Source of the DNA: Tricholoma matsutake
Taxonomy: Eukaryota; Basidiomycota; Agaricomycetes; Agaricales; Tricholomataceae
Reading direction: 5' to 3'
Assembly (NCBI GenBank): GCA_026075535.2
Contig: AP026548.1
Coordinates: 9,362,001-9,426,000, forward strand
Length of the DNA: 64,000 bases
Below, one piece after another: positions 33,956 to 44,963 of this stretch (positions within the stretch are counted from its first letter, which is position 1; each line of letters starts with the position of its first letter). Below the pieces are notes generated by a model that made no database searches, was not told the origin of the DNA, and worked only from the letters and a program-made list of their open reading frames with translations. The translations under genes and the position numbers were made by a program.

Positions 33956-35450
33956 TCACTCAGAGCTTCCCCTTCTTATTCTTATTCTTCTTATTCTTCT
34001 TGCCATGGCTTCCATCTTGGCTGTGCTGCAGAAAGACTTTCCAAGCTCTGTTGGCAGAGCGACCAGCGTGCAAGGCTTGATCACAATGGGCTTGAGATGC
34101 GCTCTCCCAGTGGCAACGGTGATTGTAGAACATTGTGCTCCTGAATGGGACTTCGAAGCACCAGGAGAAAGCTTCTTCCACACTCGTTCAGTTACAACGT
34201 ACTGTTTCACATTTCCTAAAACCGCACACAACATCAACAACATAGAAGTCTGTTGGCCAAATGGCCTCTGAACCATCATCACCATCAGACAGAGATGATT
34301 GAGATTGGGAGGATGGGGAGCTGGATGGGGAGCTGGAGGAGCTGGAAGAGGAGCTGCCATTTGGGGGTTGTGGAAGCAGGTGCACTCCCATCCTCTGAGT
34401 CCAAAACTGTGAGGTTCTGTCGGCTCACCCTTGACTTTGTTCACCCTAGCATGATGAGAGACTGCACTTTGATCACTGGCCATCGTGAAGCTGATTGTAA
34501 AATCTGATGGCTCTGCTTTGAATTTTTGAGGGATAAGGAGTGGCTGCTTGGATCTTCTGTGTGTCACCTGAGACCTGATCTCCTCCTTCTTGTCTTGCTT
34601 CTCCTTGTCCTTCTCAGTCTCAGCCTCTGTGTCCTCCTCCTCAGAGCTCATTACCTCCATGCTCTTTCCCCTCTTCACTTTCAATGCTTGTCAAATATAT
34701 GCACGTTCACAAGGAAGATTCTTTGAGAAATGTGGCGCTGATCCCTGGCTTAAAGAGTGGAGGTTGTCAAAGTTGTGACATTGAATGACATTGTGCCCCT
34801 TCAGAAATATATGATTGCAATCCTTGAGAGTGATGACATGGCCAATTCGAACCTTCATCCAGGTGCGAATAACTGCATTGTAAAGCTTGAAGCTTCCCTC
34901 AGTCTCATCTGCGAGCAGAAGATCCACATCCAATAGAATTGCTGGGGTCAACATAAAGTGCAGCCACTTGAAGCCACCTTGGACTTCAAGTACAGTTGCC
35001 TCAATATTATCCTATGCAGAGATATGTCAATGAGAGCACAGGGAGTGCTTTAAAAATTACGCACCTTCACCCATGCATAAATGATGACATGGTGCTTGGC
35101 TTTCTCGATGTTCGCAATATGTTCAGCATCAGCAGCACGTTGTGCTTCCTCCAGAGACTGTTGACATGCATGATGCTGCGTGAAAGCCACTGTCATTTGA
35201 GAAGCATGGCATGGGTCTGTGAACATGTCTATGGCAGCTGAGGTACTCACAGTTGGGGTTTCTCAAGGCGGCAAGGAAGATGGCGAGGGTTGTGAAAATG
35301 GTGAGATCGCCTGCTGTTTGCCCTTGTCTGCAGCACCATGGCCTTTTGCTCGACTGCCCCCAGCATCCATGCAATGGCAGCAGCACATTCAGTGATTGCA
35401 GTCAGGGTGTATGCACATCGATTTGCAGCGAGATTTGCCAGACTTTGCAC
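33956..35450 (-). pseudogene. Unassigned agaricomycete protein, spliced remnant
   Basis: Minus-strand coding pieces at about 35247-35450, 35050-35246, 34691-34990 and 33956-34684. They read AITECAAAIAWMLGAVEQKA, then KAKHHVIIYAWVK, then FKWLHFMLTPAILLDVDLLL, FKLYNAVIRTWMKVRIGHVI and LPCERAYI, and end in a long charged and proline-rich tail (MEVMSSEEEDTEAETEKDKE; RIRRIRIRRGSSE). The middle part looks like a conserved globular domain with aromatic and hydrophobic spacing; the tail is low complexity and may have a nuclear role. I do not recognise a function. Family-A LTR sequence starts at 35458, right upstream of the first piece, so the 5' end is probably lost. Confidence 0.5.
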
Positions 35451-35457
35451 AGACTCC

Positions 35458-35859
35458 TGTTAGGGCAACACCCACTATCTGCTAGCTAAGACCGTGTGGG
35501 TTCTCTCTACAAGAAGGGGTCAGGATCTGCATGCATGATTGGGGAACTGATGGTTTTGATGTGAGGGGTTATTAATAGGTGAGTTTGTTGAGATAGGCCA
35601 TTCACACCACAAGCATAGGTGGAATACCTAAGAGAACACAACTGGGGTCCCCTAGGCATATATTTAGGGTTTATATACTATGTTACATATATTGTACATT
35701 GTTGTTACCAATGCACTTGTACATGCACATACATATTGATGCGTGCGAAATAGAATTCTCACGCTATCAAAGTGTAGCGTCATTTGGTGTCATGTAGCAT
35801 GATTTGACATAATAAAATAAAAATGAAATTTTATTAGGTATTGGGGTGGTTTCCTAACA
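35458..35859 (-). repeat. Gypsy family-A LTR (402 bp), minus orientation
   Basis: On the plus strand it runs TGTTAGGGCAAC...GGTTTCCTAACA. It is followed by the polypurine tract (as CCCCCCTTTT on plus) and minus-strand pol, so it is a 3' LTR. Near-identical units lie at 38737-39137 (opposite strand) and 57319-57719. No matching 5-bp duplication is found with any other LTR end in this window. Confidence 0.92.
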
Positions 35860-38736
35860 TTACCCCCCTTTTATGCCTTGACTTCCAGGTGAGAAAATAT
35901 TGCATCTGTCCCCTCCATGAAATTTTGGAAAGGCCGGAATCTCATCCCCTCATACACCATTCTCACAATGCGATGCGGAGCATTCGGATTATGTTTAAAG
36001 AATTGGGCAATTGCATTACATGCTCGCTTACAACTCTCTTTGGGTTCCCACAAATTATTTTCGTTGGTATAGTTTTTCCACTTTATTAAGAACTCCAATT
36101 TGTTCCATTGAAGACGTGAGTCTAGAATTTCTTCAACTACATATTCTGGAGCACCTTCTACTATTATCGGAGATTGCGGAGTAGTTTGTTGGCCAGGAAT
36201 AGTGGGTGGGTGGTAAGAGCATAGGCAGGATATGTTAATCTTGGGATCAATCTTGAATGATCAGGGTAATTTTAGCACTACTGCATTAGGTGAGATCACT
36301 TTAGAGATCGCATATGGGCCAACTTGTTTCTCCATAAGTTTCCTCGAAGGTCATGGAATATTCAGGTCCTTGGTACTTAGCCACACCAAGTCACCAACTT
36401 TGTACTCTGGAGCACATGCTTGAGTATGATCCATGTGTTTCATCATGTCATCACATGCTTTCTTCAATGCTGCCTCTGCTTCCTCTTGTACCTTTTGCAT
36501 CTTAGATACAAAGTCTTCTACCGACTGTACTTTGACTTCCCTCCTGGGTTCTACTCCCATTTGAGGATGATATCCATAATTCGCGAAAAAGGGTGACATA
36601 TGAGTAGCCAAATGGAATTTGTTATTGTGGGAAAATTTGGCAATTGCCAGCCATTTGGGCCAGCTGGTTTGTTGGTAGTTGACAAACATACATAGGTACT
36701 GCTCCAACTCCTGGTTCATTCTCTCTGTCTGCCCATCAGTCTGTGGGTGATATGCCATAGATAGTTTAGTTTGAATTCCCAATATGTTGTTCAGTTCTGG
36801 TCATGATTGAGAAAGAAGAGCAGAAGCAAACCTTTAGAGCAATTCATGGAGGACAGTCATGGGACAAGAATATTGTGAAGGTGGAGAGGCCAGTGGAGGA
36901 GTGGGTGCCAAAAGTGTATCATGAATATCTGTCAGTGTTCCAGAAGAAGGAGTCTGAGCAAATGCCAGTGCAGAAGCCATGGGATCATGCAATTGAGATG
37001 AAGCCAGGGTTTGTGCCGAAGAAATCAAAGGTATATCCATTATCTCTGATGGAACAAGAAGAAGTGGATGGTATCGGGTAACCCATGTAACCACCATACC
37101 TGATTTAGATAGAGGCATGCCAAGCCTGATGATGAGGTTTCTGTAGTAGTAGGAATAATATGGACCTCCTTTGTAAAGCGGTCACATTCTATGAATATTG
37201 CATTGTATCCTTGAGCCTTGGGTAATCCGGTAATAAAATCCACAGATATATCTTGCCACAGCACTTTAGGTATAGGGCTTGGCATTAATTTTCCTGCAGG
37301 TTTTTCTGGAAATTTCTTCCCCCTCATGCACATATCACATCCATCCACATACCCCAACACATACTTTGAAATTCTGGGCCACCAATAATTTCTCATTACT
37401 AATTCCAATGTCTTCCATCTTCCTGGGTGTCTGGCAGTTGGTGTATTATGATGTAACTGGACAATCTCCCTTCGCAAATCCTGATCCTTTGGTACATACA
37501 CCTTTCCTTGGAATAACACCAACCTTTGTTCCTCAGCCCATTCATCTCCTTTAATATTACCTTTCTTCTCTCCCTTCAGAGCTTTCACAGCTTCCACTAC
37601 TTTATCGTCCATTTCTGAACATTGTCTAATTTTAGACAACATTTCTGTTTCCAAGCTATCTATTAATAGATGCCCTTGATGCATAGTGCAAATGCGAAAG
37701 TATTCGGGTTTGAGTAAGGTGACATTCTTATTGTCCTCCACCCCCCTTTTATGATCAATATGTCAGGATAATGCATCTGCTTTCCTCATTAGGCTTCCCA
37801 CTTTGTGGACCAAGTGAAAATTGAAACACGATAGAAATAGTGCCCAACGTGCTTGCCGGCGATTAAGCTTTTTAGCAGACATGAAGTATTGCAGATTTTG
37901 ATGATCCATCCAGATCTCAATCTGATGCGTACATCCCTCCAAATAATCCCTGCATGCCTCCAATGCTCGTATTATCCCCAACATCTCTTTGTGCCAAAGA
38001 AAGACCAAAGGAAGAGGATGTGTACAGATTATAGGTATCTGAATGAGTGGACAGTGAGGAACATGTACCCCCTACCATTGATCTCAGAAATAATTGACAA
38101 GGTGGGAAAAGCCAAGGTCTTTACAAAATTGGATATATGATGGGGATACAACAATGTACAAATAAAGAAAGGAGATGAGTGGAAGGCCACATTTGCCATG
38201 CATCGAGGATCCTTCAAGCCGCTTGTCATGTTTTTTGGGATGACTAATAGTCCCCCAACCTTTCAAAATATGATGAACGACATTTTCATGGATGTAATAG
38301 ACAAAGGCGTGGTAATAATATTTATTGATGACATTCTGATATTCATGGAGGATGAAGAAAATCATGAGGCGATAGTGCAGGAGATGCTATGGAGGTTAGC
38401 AGAGAATGATCTATTTTTGAAACCAGAGAAGTGTGTGTTTGGGGCAAACAAGATTGAGTTCCTAGGATTATTGATTGGCCTTGACGGGATCAAAATGGAT
38501 CTGATCAAGGTACAGGCAATCACAGATTGGCCTGCGCCCACTCATGTCAAGGAGGTTCAAGCTTTCTTGGGACTCGCAAATTATTATCGTCACTTTGTGC
38601 ACAATTTTTCTAAAATTGCCACACCCTTACATAACCTTACGTGAAAGGGAGTATGGAGGTGGGGAGAGCAGCAGCAGACAGCGTTTGAGGAGTTGAAGAG
38701 AAAGTTTGTGGAGGGACCAATATTAGCCTCTTTTAA
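35860..38736. mobile_element. Strand-alternating mosaic of gypsy family A
   Basis: Four consecutive blocks of the same family change strand: minus 35860 to about 36796 (chromodomain end back into integrase), plus about 36797-37072 (start of [22 protein letters not shown] to [10 protein letters not shown]), minus about 37073-37993 (integrase N terminus to RNase [19 protein letters not shown]), plus about 37994-38736 (RT from [20 protein letters not shown] through FIDDILIF to the start of RNase H). Each plus block resumes close to where the other stopped, with about 75 bp lost. The last block ends abruptly at the LTR at 38737 without a polypurine tract. The arrangement was read by alignment with the colinear copy at 57720-61796. 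No frame here can encode a full polyprotein. Confidence 0.82.
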
Positions 38737-39137
38737 TGTTAGGAAACCCCCCATTACCTAATAAAATTTCATTTTTATTTTATTATGTCAAATTACGCTA
38801 CATGACACCAAATGATGCTACACTTTGATAGCATGAGAATTTTATTTCGCACGCATCAATATGTATGTGTATGTACAAGTGCGTCAGTAACAACAATGTA
38901 CAATATATGTAACATAGTATATAAACCCTAAATATATGCCTAGGGGACCCCAGTTGTGTTCTCTTAGGTATTCCACCTACGCTTGTGGTGTGAATGGCCT
39001 ATCTCAACAAACTCACCTATTAATAACCCCTCACATCAAAACCATCAGTTCCCCAATCATGTGCGCAGATCCCAACCCCTTCTTGTAGAGAGAACCCGCA
39101 TGGTCTTAGCTAGCAGATAGTGGGTGTTGCCCTAACA
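38737..39137 (+). repeat. Gypsy family-A LTR (401 bp), probably a 5' LTR
   Basis: TGTTAGGAAACC...GCCCTAACA in plus orientation. TATATAAA at 38918-38925 lies 34 bp upstream of AGTTGTGTTCT (38952-38962). A complement of the latter follows the LTR, and Gag of the same family starts at 41050, so I read this as a 5' LTR whose element is now interrupted. Confidence 0.9.
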
Positions 39138-39139
39138 GA

Positions 39140-39150
39140 AGAACACAACT
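39140..39150 (+). promoter_or_regulatory. Putative self-primer binding site of gypsy family A
   Basis: AGAACACAACT starts 2 nt after the LTR and is the exact reverse complement of AGTTGTGTTCT at 38952-38962, the position expected for the transcript 5' end downstream of TATATAAA. The 11-nt length and placement match the published Tf1 self-priming arrangement. Confidence 0.68.
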
Positions 39151-39477
39151 CCCATACCAGTGCGCCTTCTCTTACTTGCGCATACATCATTGTTTCACTG
39201 TGCCACATCTGATTACTCATCCTTTTGGCATGAGCCAGAAGTACTTGTATATACGTAATCTACCTTTTCTTTCGTAAGCTGATGCCAGGCCTCGCCTTAC
39301 ATTGCAACTGCCAGTGATTGAGAGGCAGCGCTCGTCATTAGGACAGCTGCAACCAGACAACCAATTGGATCTGGTTTAGTTACGATTTACATCACTCTAT
39401 TTGGATGACTATTTTAGTTACAAGCTGAATTCAGTGTTATCTCCGAGATCAGGCACTGTTGGAAGGGTTATTGATCC
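39151..39477 (+). other. Presumed 5' leader of the interrupted family-A element
   Basis: Noncoding sequence between the primer site and the dispersed repeat. Its assignment to the leader rests only on position between LTR and Gag. Confidence 0.35.
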
Positions 39478-40900
39478 GATGATGATGCTCAACCTGGAAA
39501 CCCAAACAAAACCCACAAAATGGCTTTGGATGGTATAACAGGAGTCAGAGGAAGGATGGGAGGCCCTCTAGACGTCACCTGTCAGATCGACCGTCAAATA
39601 GTCATAAAAGGACTGCTTGTCAAAGCAGTTCGAGGCTAAAAGAATGTGTTTTGAGGACTTGCGATGATTTTTGAGATGTTGCGATGCTTTTTGAGATGTT
39701 GCGATGCTTTTTGAGATGTTGCAATATTTTTTGAAGAGGTTTCGAGTAATTTCGAGTGGGTAGATATGTTCGGACACAAGATCAGGGGACTAGACGAGTA
39801 GTATAAGTGAAGAAAAGGCTAATCAAGGGAAGCAAGAGCAAAAATAGCGTAATGTGAGGAATTTCGAGGAATTTCGAGGAAGTTTAGCATAAAACACCAA
39901 ACTTTGGACTGAATAAGACTAAACTGTACTCTCAAATCACTGTGATCTGGGAGGAAGATGACGACTTTTCTTTTTTATTTCTTTGTATCTAGTACATCTT
40001 TTTATATAAAATAAAGAAAGTACCTAAAAAGGCTAGAGAACATGAGGCAAACATGTGGAAAACTTGAGGCAAAAGACAATATAAGTATATCAGAACAATA
40101 AAGTGAGCCTAGAAGGGGTGAATATAACACATGATGAAGAAATAATAAGAAAGAATAGCTAAAACTGGACTGTCCTTGTTATAAATTGAGTAAAAGATTG
40201 GAAATTGCTTGGAGTGGATTGTACGCTTGCACATGCGGTCAAAATGTGTTCGATATATGCGATATAGTGTCCCATATGTCCAGCATGCATCCAAAGATCG
40301 TTTGAACAGGAAATACTGTGTTCGACGATGTTTCTCGAGGTTTGATGTTTTTCAAAGATTTTCGAAGATTCTTCGGACTTCGTTCGTGGCCCGATATTGG
40401 TGCGATATTGTTCGATGATGGTAGGGGATACATCTGGCATGTGTGCGATGAGTATTCAGATAGCGATATAGTGTCCGATGTCGATTTGCGATGTTCGATG
40501 ATTTTTGAAGTCGGTCGAGGAAATATCGGACTTGTTCGAAGGCCGATATCACTGCGATATTGCTCGATACTGGTTCGGAACCCATCGACGATGTTCCAAG
40601 TGTATATCCTGAGCTGTCCGAAGGTCAGGGGAGTTGTACTATAGCAGCCAAAGGCATACAAAGAATTTCGAGGTGTCGCGAAGAGTTTCGAAGCGTTGTG
40701 AAGAATTTTGAAGCATTCTCGTGACTTTGTAGAGGTTTGTAGAGGTTTGTAGAGCTTCGGAGGGGTTCATAGAGCTTTGGAAGGGTTCATATGTGTTCAT
40801 AGAGCTTCGACAACAATCGCATGGGTTCATAGAGCTTTGACAATGATCGTAGATGTGTTTTCCAAGCTTGAACAACAAGGTGGACCTACCACCAAAGTGT
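39478..40900 (+). repeat. Dispersed noncoding repeat R, copy 1
   Basis: Shares with 50783-53050 the opening TGATGATGCTCAACC, an AAAGAATGTGTTT(T/C)GAGGACTTG block, a TACATCTTTTTATATA box, long arrays of TTCGATGATGG/CGATATTG-like words and the end ACAAGGTGGACCTA. A 20-bp tandem repeat (GCGATGCTTTTTGAGATGTT) lies at 39661-39735. No coding sequence. The exact ends and a target duplication were not established. Confidence 0.75.
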
Positions 40901-41049
40901 CAAATTAGGCGCCCGACAAACGACAAACGAACGACAAACCATTGACGAATGATTGATGAATGATCACGTGACCCATAAACGTTTGGAGAGATCCCGAAGC
41001 ACAAATCTTGAATTTGTCGAAGAAGTGATTCATCACAGATTTTACAATT

Positions 41050-42190
41050 ATGTCCGAACCTTCAACTTCTAATCCTGGCCCTAATCCTGTTCCCACACCA
41101 GCACTAGAGGCAAAAATTGATGCGCTTACAGTGCAAATGTCACAATTAGTGTCAGTGTTGGCAGCATCACAGCCCAGACGAGTGGAAGTACAGCCAGAGA
41201 TGACAGGAGAAAGAGATGATGAGATGGAGGAGATGGTGGAGTGGATGAGGACCCTGGACAATGCCTATGAAGGCTAGATCCCAATCCAGACAAAATTTGG
41301 GCTTTTGCCAAAAATGCTAGATCTTTGCCAGTGCCAAAATGTCCAGACAAAAGAGGGTAATGGGCAAAGGTTAGGTACATTTCCAGACAAATTAGGCCAG
41401 GTGCTGAATATTTTTAATGCATTGACTGTTGTAAAATTTAGATAACCATCTGGAAATACTCAAAAACAGTGAAAAACTACTCAAAAATGACCAGAAACTG
41501 TAGAATCTCTCATTTGAGAGCAATTTGGTAATCAGGAACCGGAAATTGCCTTATTTGGAAGTCTAAAAGTCCGGAAGGCTAGGTGAAATCCAGACAAAAT
41601 CGTGAAAAATCTGTCCAGACAAAAGTGCTAAAATTGTGACTATTTGGGATCTAGCCTCTGCAGGCATTATCCGGGGTCCTAGTGGATGTCACAGGAGGAT
41701 GAGACAGCAGAGAAATCTGGACATGGAAAAGCATGCTTACCTAAGTATGCACCCCTGCAAATCTTTGATGGTACCATGGAGAATACAAAATCCTTCATCA
41801 GCTCTATAGTATTGTACATCCATGGGAGGAAGCCAGAGTTTCATACAGCCGAGTCTAGGATTATGTTTGCTCTCTCATACATCCAGGGGGGGAAAGCACA
41901 GTTCTGGAGAAACAAGGCTATTAATCAAATTGCCACAGGAAATAAACCATTTGCAACCTTCAAGGAATTTCTGGAGAGATTGGAGGCACAGTTTGGAGAC
42001 CCTAATCCAAAGGTGACAGCCAATGCTAAATTAAAGACCATGCGCCAAGGTTCTCTAATGGCGGATGAATTTATTTTGCAGTTCAAAGCAGAAGCTTTGC
42101 AAACGGATATGGGAGAAGCCGCATTGGTAGAGTTTTTGAAAGCAGGATTAAATCCCTCTTTATTCAAGTCTATCTACTGATTACCTTCTA
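41050..42190 (+). pseudogene. Gypsy family-A Gag, interrupted by MITE-2 and truncated
   Basis: It starts MSEPSTSNPGPNPVPTPALE and has a coiled-coil start (LEAKIDALTVQMSQLVSVLA). After the MITE it continues with the Gag core (YAPLQIFDGTMENTKSFISS, YIQGGKAQFWRNKAIN, FKEFLERLEAQFGDPNPK, LVEFLKAGLNPSLFKSIY). The two sides join in frame at the TSD, so the MITE is the only cause of that break. A TGA at 42178-42180 stands where the copy at 61668-61670 (minus strand) has CGA. At about 42198 Gag ends at the TIR element; its zinc knuckle and Pol are absent. Confidence 0.88.
41248..41680. mobile_element. MITE-2 (433 bp) with perfect 8-bp TSD AGTGGATG
   Basis: The ends are AGGACCCTGGACAATGCC and, inward from the right, AGGACCCCGGATAATGCC; the inverted similarity continues to GGCTAGATCCC. 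AGTGGATG is present at 41240-41247 and 41681-41688. TCCAGACA occurs five times inside. Related to MITE-1 by ends, length and internal motif. It has no gene, so it depends on a transposase elsewhere. Confidence 0.94.
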
Positions 42191-42198
42191 TGGAGGTC

Positions 42199-44963
42199 TT
42201 TACACTGCCCCATATGTTCTGCGCAGATCCATGTGGAATTGCACAGACTCCGCACAGATCCACATGGACTCCATGCAGATTTGAAATCCATACAATAAAC
42301 CATTTTAGCTGTGCAACAGGGTGTGACAGTCCACACGGATCTGTGCAGATTCTGTGTATTTTACTCGGAGTCCACAGATTTTGTCTGTCTGCATCCATGA
42401 TCAACCAGGTCGAATGAGCAAGGACAGTCCGCATGCATCTGAACAGACCATTTGAGCTTAGCAAAATAATGTCACAAATGGTATTTGAACCTGTAGCCTC
42501 ATGACTAAGTAAGAGAGTACAGACACGCATTACCATTACACTATGCAGCCTTTATTGTTTGTGGCCATTGATGCAACTAGATACCACTGTTTGGCTTTGT
42601 ATGACAAAACACACAGTCGTGTCATCAAGGTTGCCCAGCTCATCACTCACCACCACCATCGACGCCACCACCTCCCTCCCTCCCCTCCACTCTACCACCA
42701 CCACCACTGTGTGCACGCATGCCACCACCATTCCCACACCCACTCCCACCATCACTACCACCTTCAAACGAGCCGACTGGATGGAATGCGGGCCCAAATG
42801 ACGGCAACTGTCGTTTGGGCCACAGATAAGTTTTTTTTCTTTTTTCTTTTTGTTTTTATCAATGAACTAATTGTATTTTATGCTTTTTAGGTTGTTTACT
42901 ACTGGGGACGACCTGCCATGATGAAAAATGCGTAATGCATGCCCACAGCCACCCAATCCCCTCCTCCCCATTCAAATGGGATGTGAGGCTGTCGACACGG
43001 GCTAGGAGGGTGCAGAGGGATGCTGGGAGACCCCAGAAGGGGGATATCCATGCGGTAAGCACCCAGCAACCCTGTATGCATGCCATGTCACACTGATGCA
43101 CTCAACCCCCCCAAGTAGAATCCCACAACAACGCTGACACACCACCCACCTCCAGCCTCACAAGCAACTGCTCATGGGGTGGATGGTGGGTGGAATGACA
43201 ACGACAAGACTGCCAACCATGAGAAATGCATAACACATGCCCACAGCCTACCCAACAGGTAAGCACCCACCTACCCCCCCCCCTAACCCCTCGGCAACAA
43301 TGCCACCACTCGCAAATGAGCCAACGCGGGCCCAAATGACGCAGATCGCATCGTTTGGGCCCTACATAAGTTTTTTTTGTTTGGTTTTTGTTTTTATAAA
43401 CTAACTAACTCATTTTTTTAGTTTTCTAGGTTATAATCTACTAGTAACGATGCAACCACCCACAAACGAGCCAACATGGACCCAAACAACGCAGATCGCA
43501 TCGTTTGGGCCCTATGTGAGTTTTTTTCATTTGCTTTTTGTTTTTATAAACTAACTAACTTGTTTTTTGAGTTTTCTAGGTTATAATCTACTAGTAATGA
43601 CACCACCACCTGCAAACAAGCCAACACACCCACTCCACGCCTGCAAGCCCCTGCTTGTAGGGTGGATCATGAGTGTGTGCAGGCGATGACAACAATGACG
43701 TTGCCATCTACCAGCACCAGAACCCCCCAGAATGCAAAGCACGGCTGCCAACCATGATGGACAATGATGGCAGGGCCAAGGACACATCACCTGCCTCCAG
43801 CCCCACGAGTCACTGCTCGGGGGGTAGATTGCGGGTGGAATGGCAATGACAATGAGGGGAACGACAATGGGAACACACAGCGGGCAGCACGATGAGGAGC
43901 ACCATGGGACACAGGATGACAGGAACGACACAACGACAGCAACCATGTGGGACAACGATGGCAACAGCAGCAACAGATGAAAGCCACCCAGGACAACCCC
44001 CACCAGGATGATGCAACCAGGAAGATGCACCCACCACAATGCAAGAGGGCCCAAGGGACGTCGATGTCCCTTGGGCTGTAGGTTTTGTTTTTTTCTTGTC
44101 TTATTTCTTTACCATGGAGATGCACACAGGACGGGGGGCACCACGACGAGACACTGCCCCCTCCCCCACATTTTGCCTCAGGAGGGGTTTTTTTTAAATT
44201 CATATTAATGCCTTCCCCCTCGCCTGTGTTTACATGGGCGAGGGGATTTTCTTTTTGTTTATAATTGTTGCCCTCCCCTCGCGTCCGACGCAGGTGAGTC
44301 TTGTATGTAAATAAATATTTGTAGGACTCCCCCTTGCACAAGGTGTGAGGGAGGGTGTTTTTTATGTAGTTAATTGTATTGTATTATCCCTCACATTAGA
44401 TGTGAGGGATGTAGGTAGTAAATTTTATTTGATCTTAATTGTGTACTGCTACCAATGACACGATGACTCCTGCTGGCTGTAAGCATGCCATCTCAACAGT
44501 TGACAATGAGGCTACCAAAGCCAAGAAGAAGAAAACTGAGCCGAAAACAACTGAAAAGAAGAATGAGAAAGGGAAGCAAGGGGAAGGAACCTAAGCCCAA
44601 GAAGGGAAAAAAAGTGTGTGTATCATATGACACTGATGATGATAGTGACATGTAGTTGATCCTTGTATCTGTAAGCTAGTCAGTAGTGTTTATGCAATGA
44701 CCCTTACAAGTGCAGACTCAGCACAGACTTATGCGGACTCTGGGCGGACTAATGTGGACTCTGCACAGACTTATGTGGACTCTGCATGGACTTATGCAGA
44801 CTCCGTGCAGACTGGGGTGGACTGGGGCGGACTCCGTGTGGACTGGGGTGGAGTCTGCGGCAAAAGGGGTGTAATTTTTCATTTTGGTCACCAGATGGTT
44901 GGACTCCGCACAGCGTCTGCACAGTCTGCATGGATCCACGTGGAACATATGGGGCAGTGTAAA
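42199..44963. mobile_element. Nonautonomous DNA transposon-like element with TIRs
   Basis: TTTACACTGCCCCATATGTT at the left (from 42199) recurs in inverse at the right end (44943-44963), with weaker similarity for about 20 more bases. Just inside both ends are degenerate repeats of words such as GCACAGACT, ATGTGGACT and CAGATCCA, at 42220-42380 and 44705-44940. If the real end is CACTG, the element resembles CACTA-type transposons, which have subterminal repeats, but no target duplication is evident. The interior is noncoding apart from a 43-codon lysine-rich stretch at 44463. Left neighbour is gypsy Gag, right neighbour the Plavaka-like gene. Confidence 0.65.
42786..43600 (+). repeat. Repeated module: inverted repeat, oligo-T and linker
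   Basis: The phrase (G)GGCCCAAA...TTTGGGCC followed by 7-8 T occurs at 42791, 43328 and 43478. Between about 43325 and 43590 the two later copies share a longer unit of roughly 150 bp, including TTTTTATAAACTAACTAACT and TTCTAGGTTATAATCTACTA. Confidence 0.8.

Noticed and set aside
35458..39137. One intact element bounded by the two family-A LTRs
   Set aside because: The LTRs are in opposite orientation, the flanks ACTCC and GAAGA differ, and the interior changes strand three times.
42543..42890. His-rich 115-codon frame
   Set aside because: It comes from a CCACCA-rich low-complexity stretch inside the TIR element, not from a conserved protein.
43581..44341. Overlapping 157- and 184-codon minus-strand frames
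   Set aside because: Both are low-complexity readings of the hairpin and repeat region with no domain signal.
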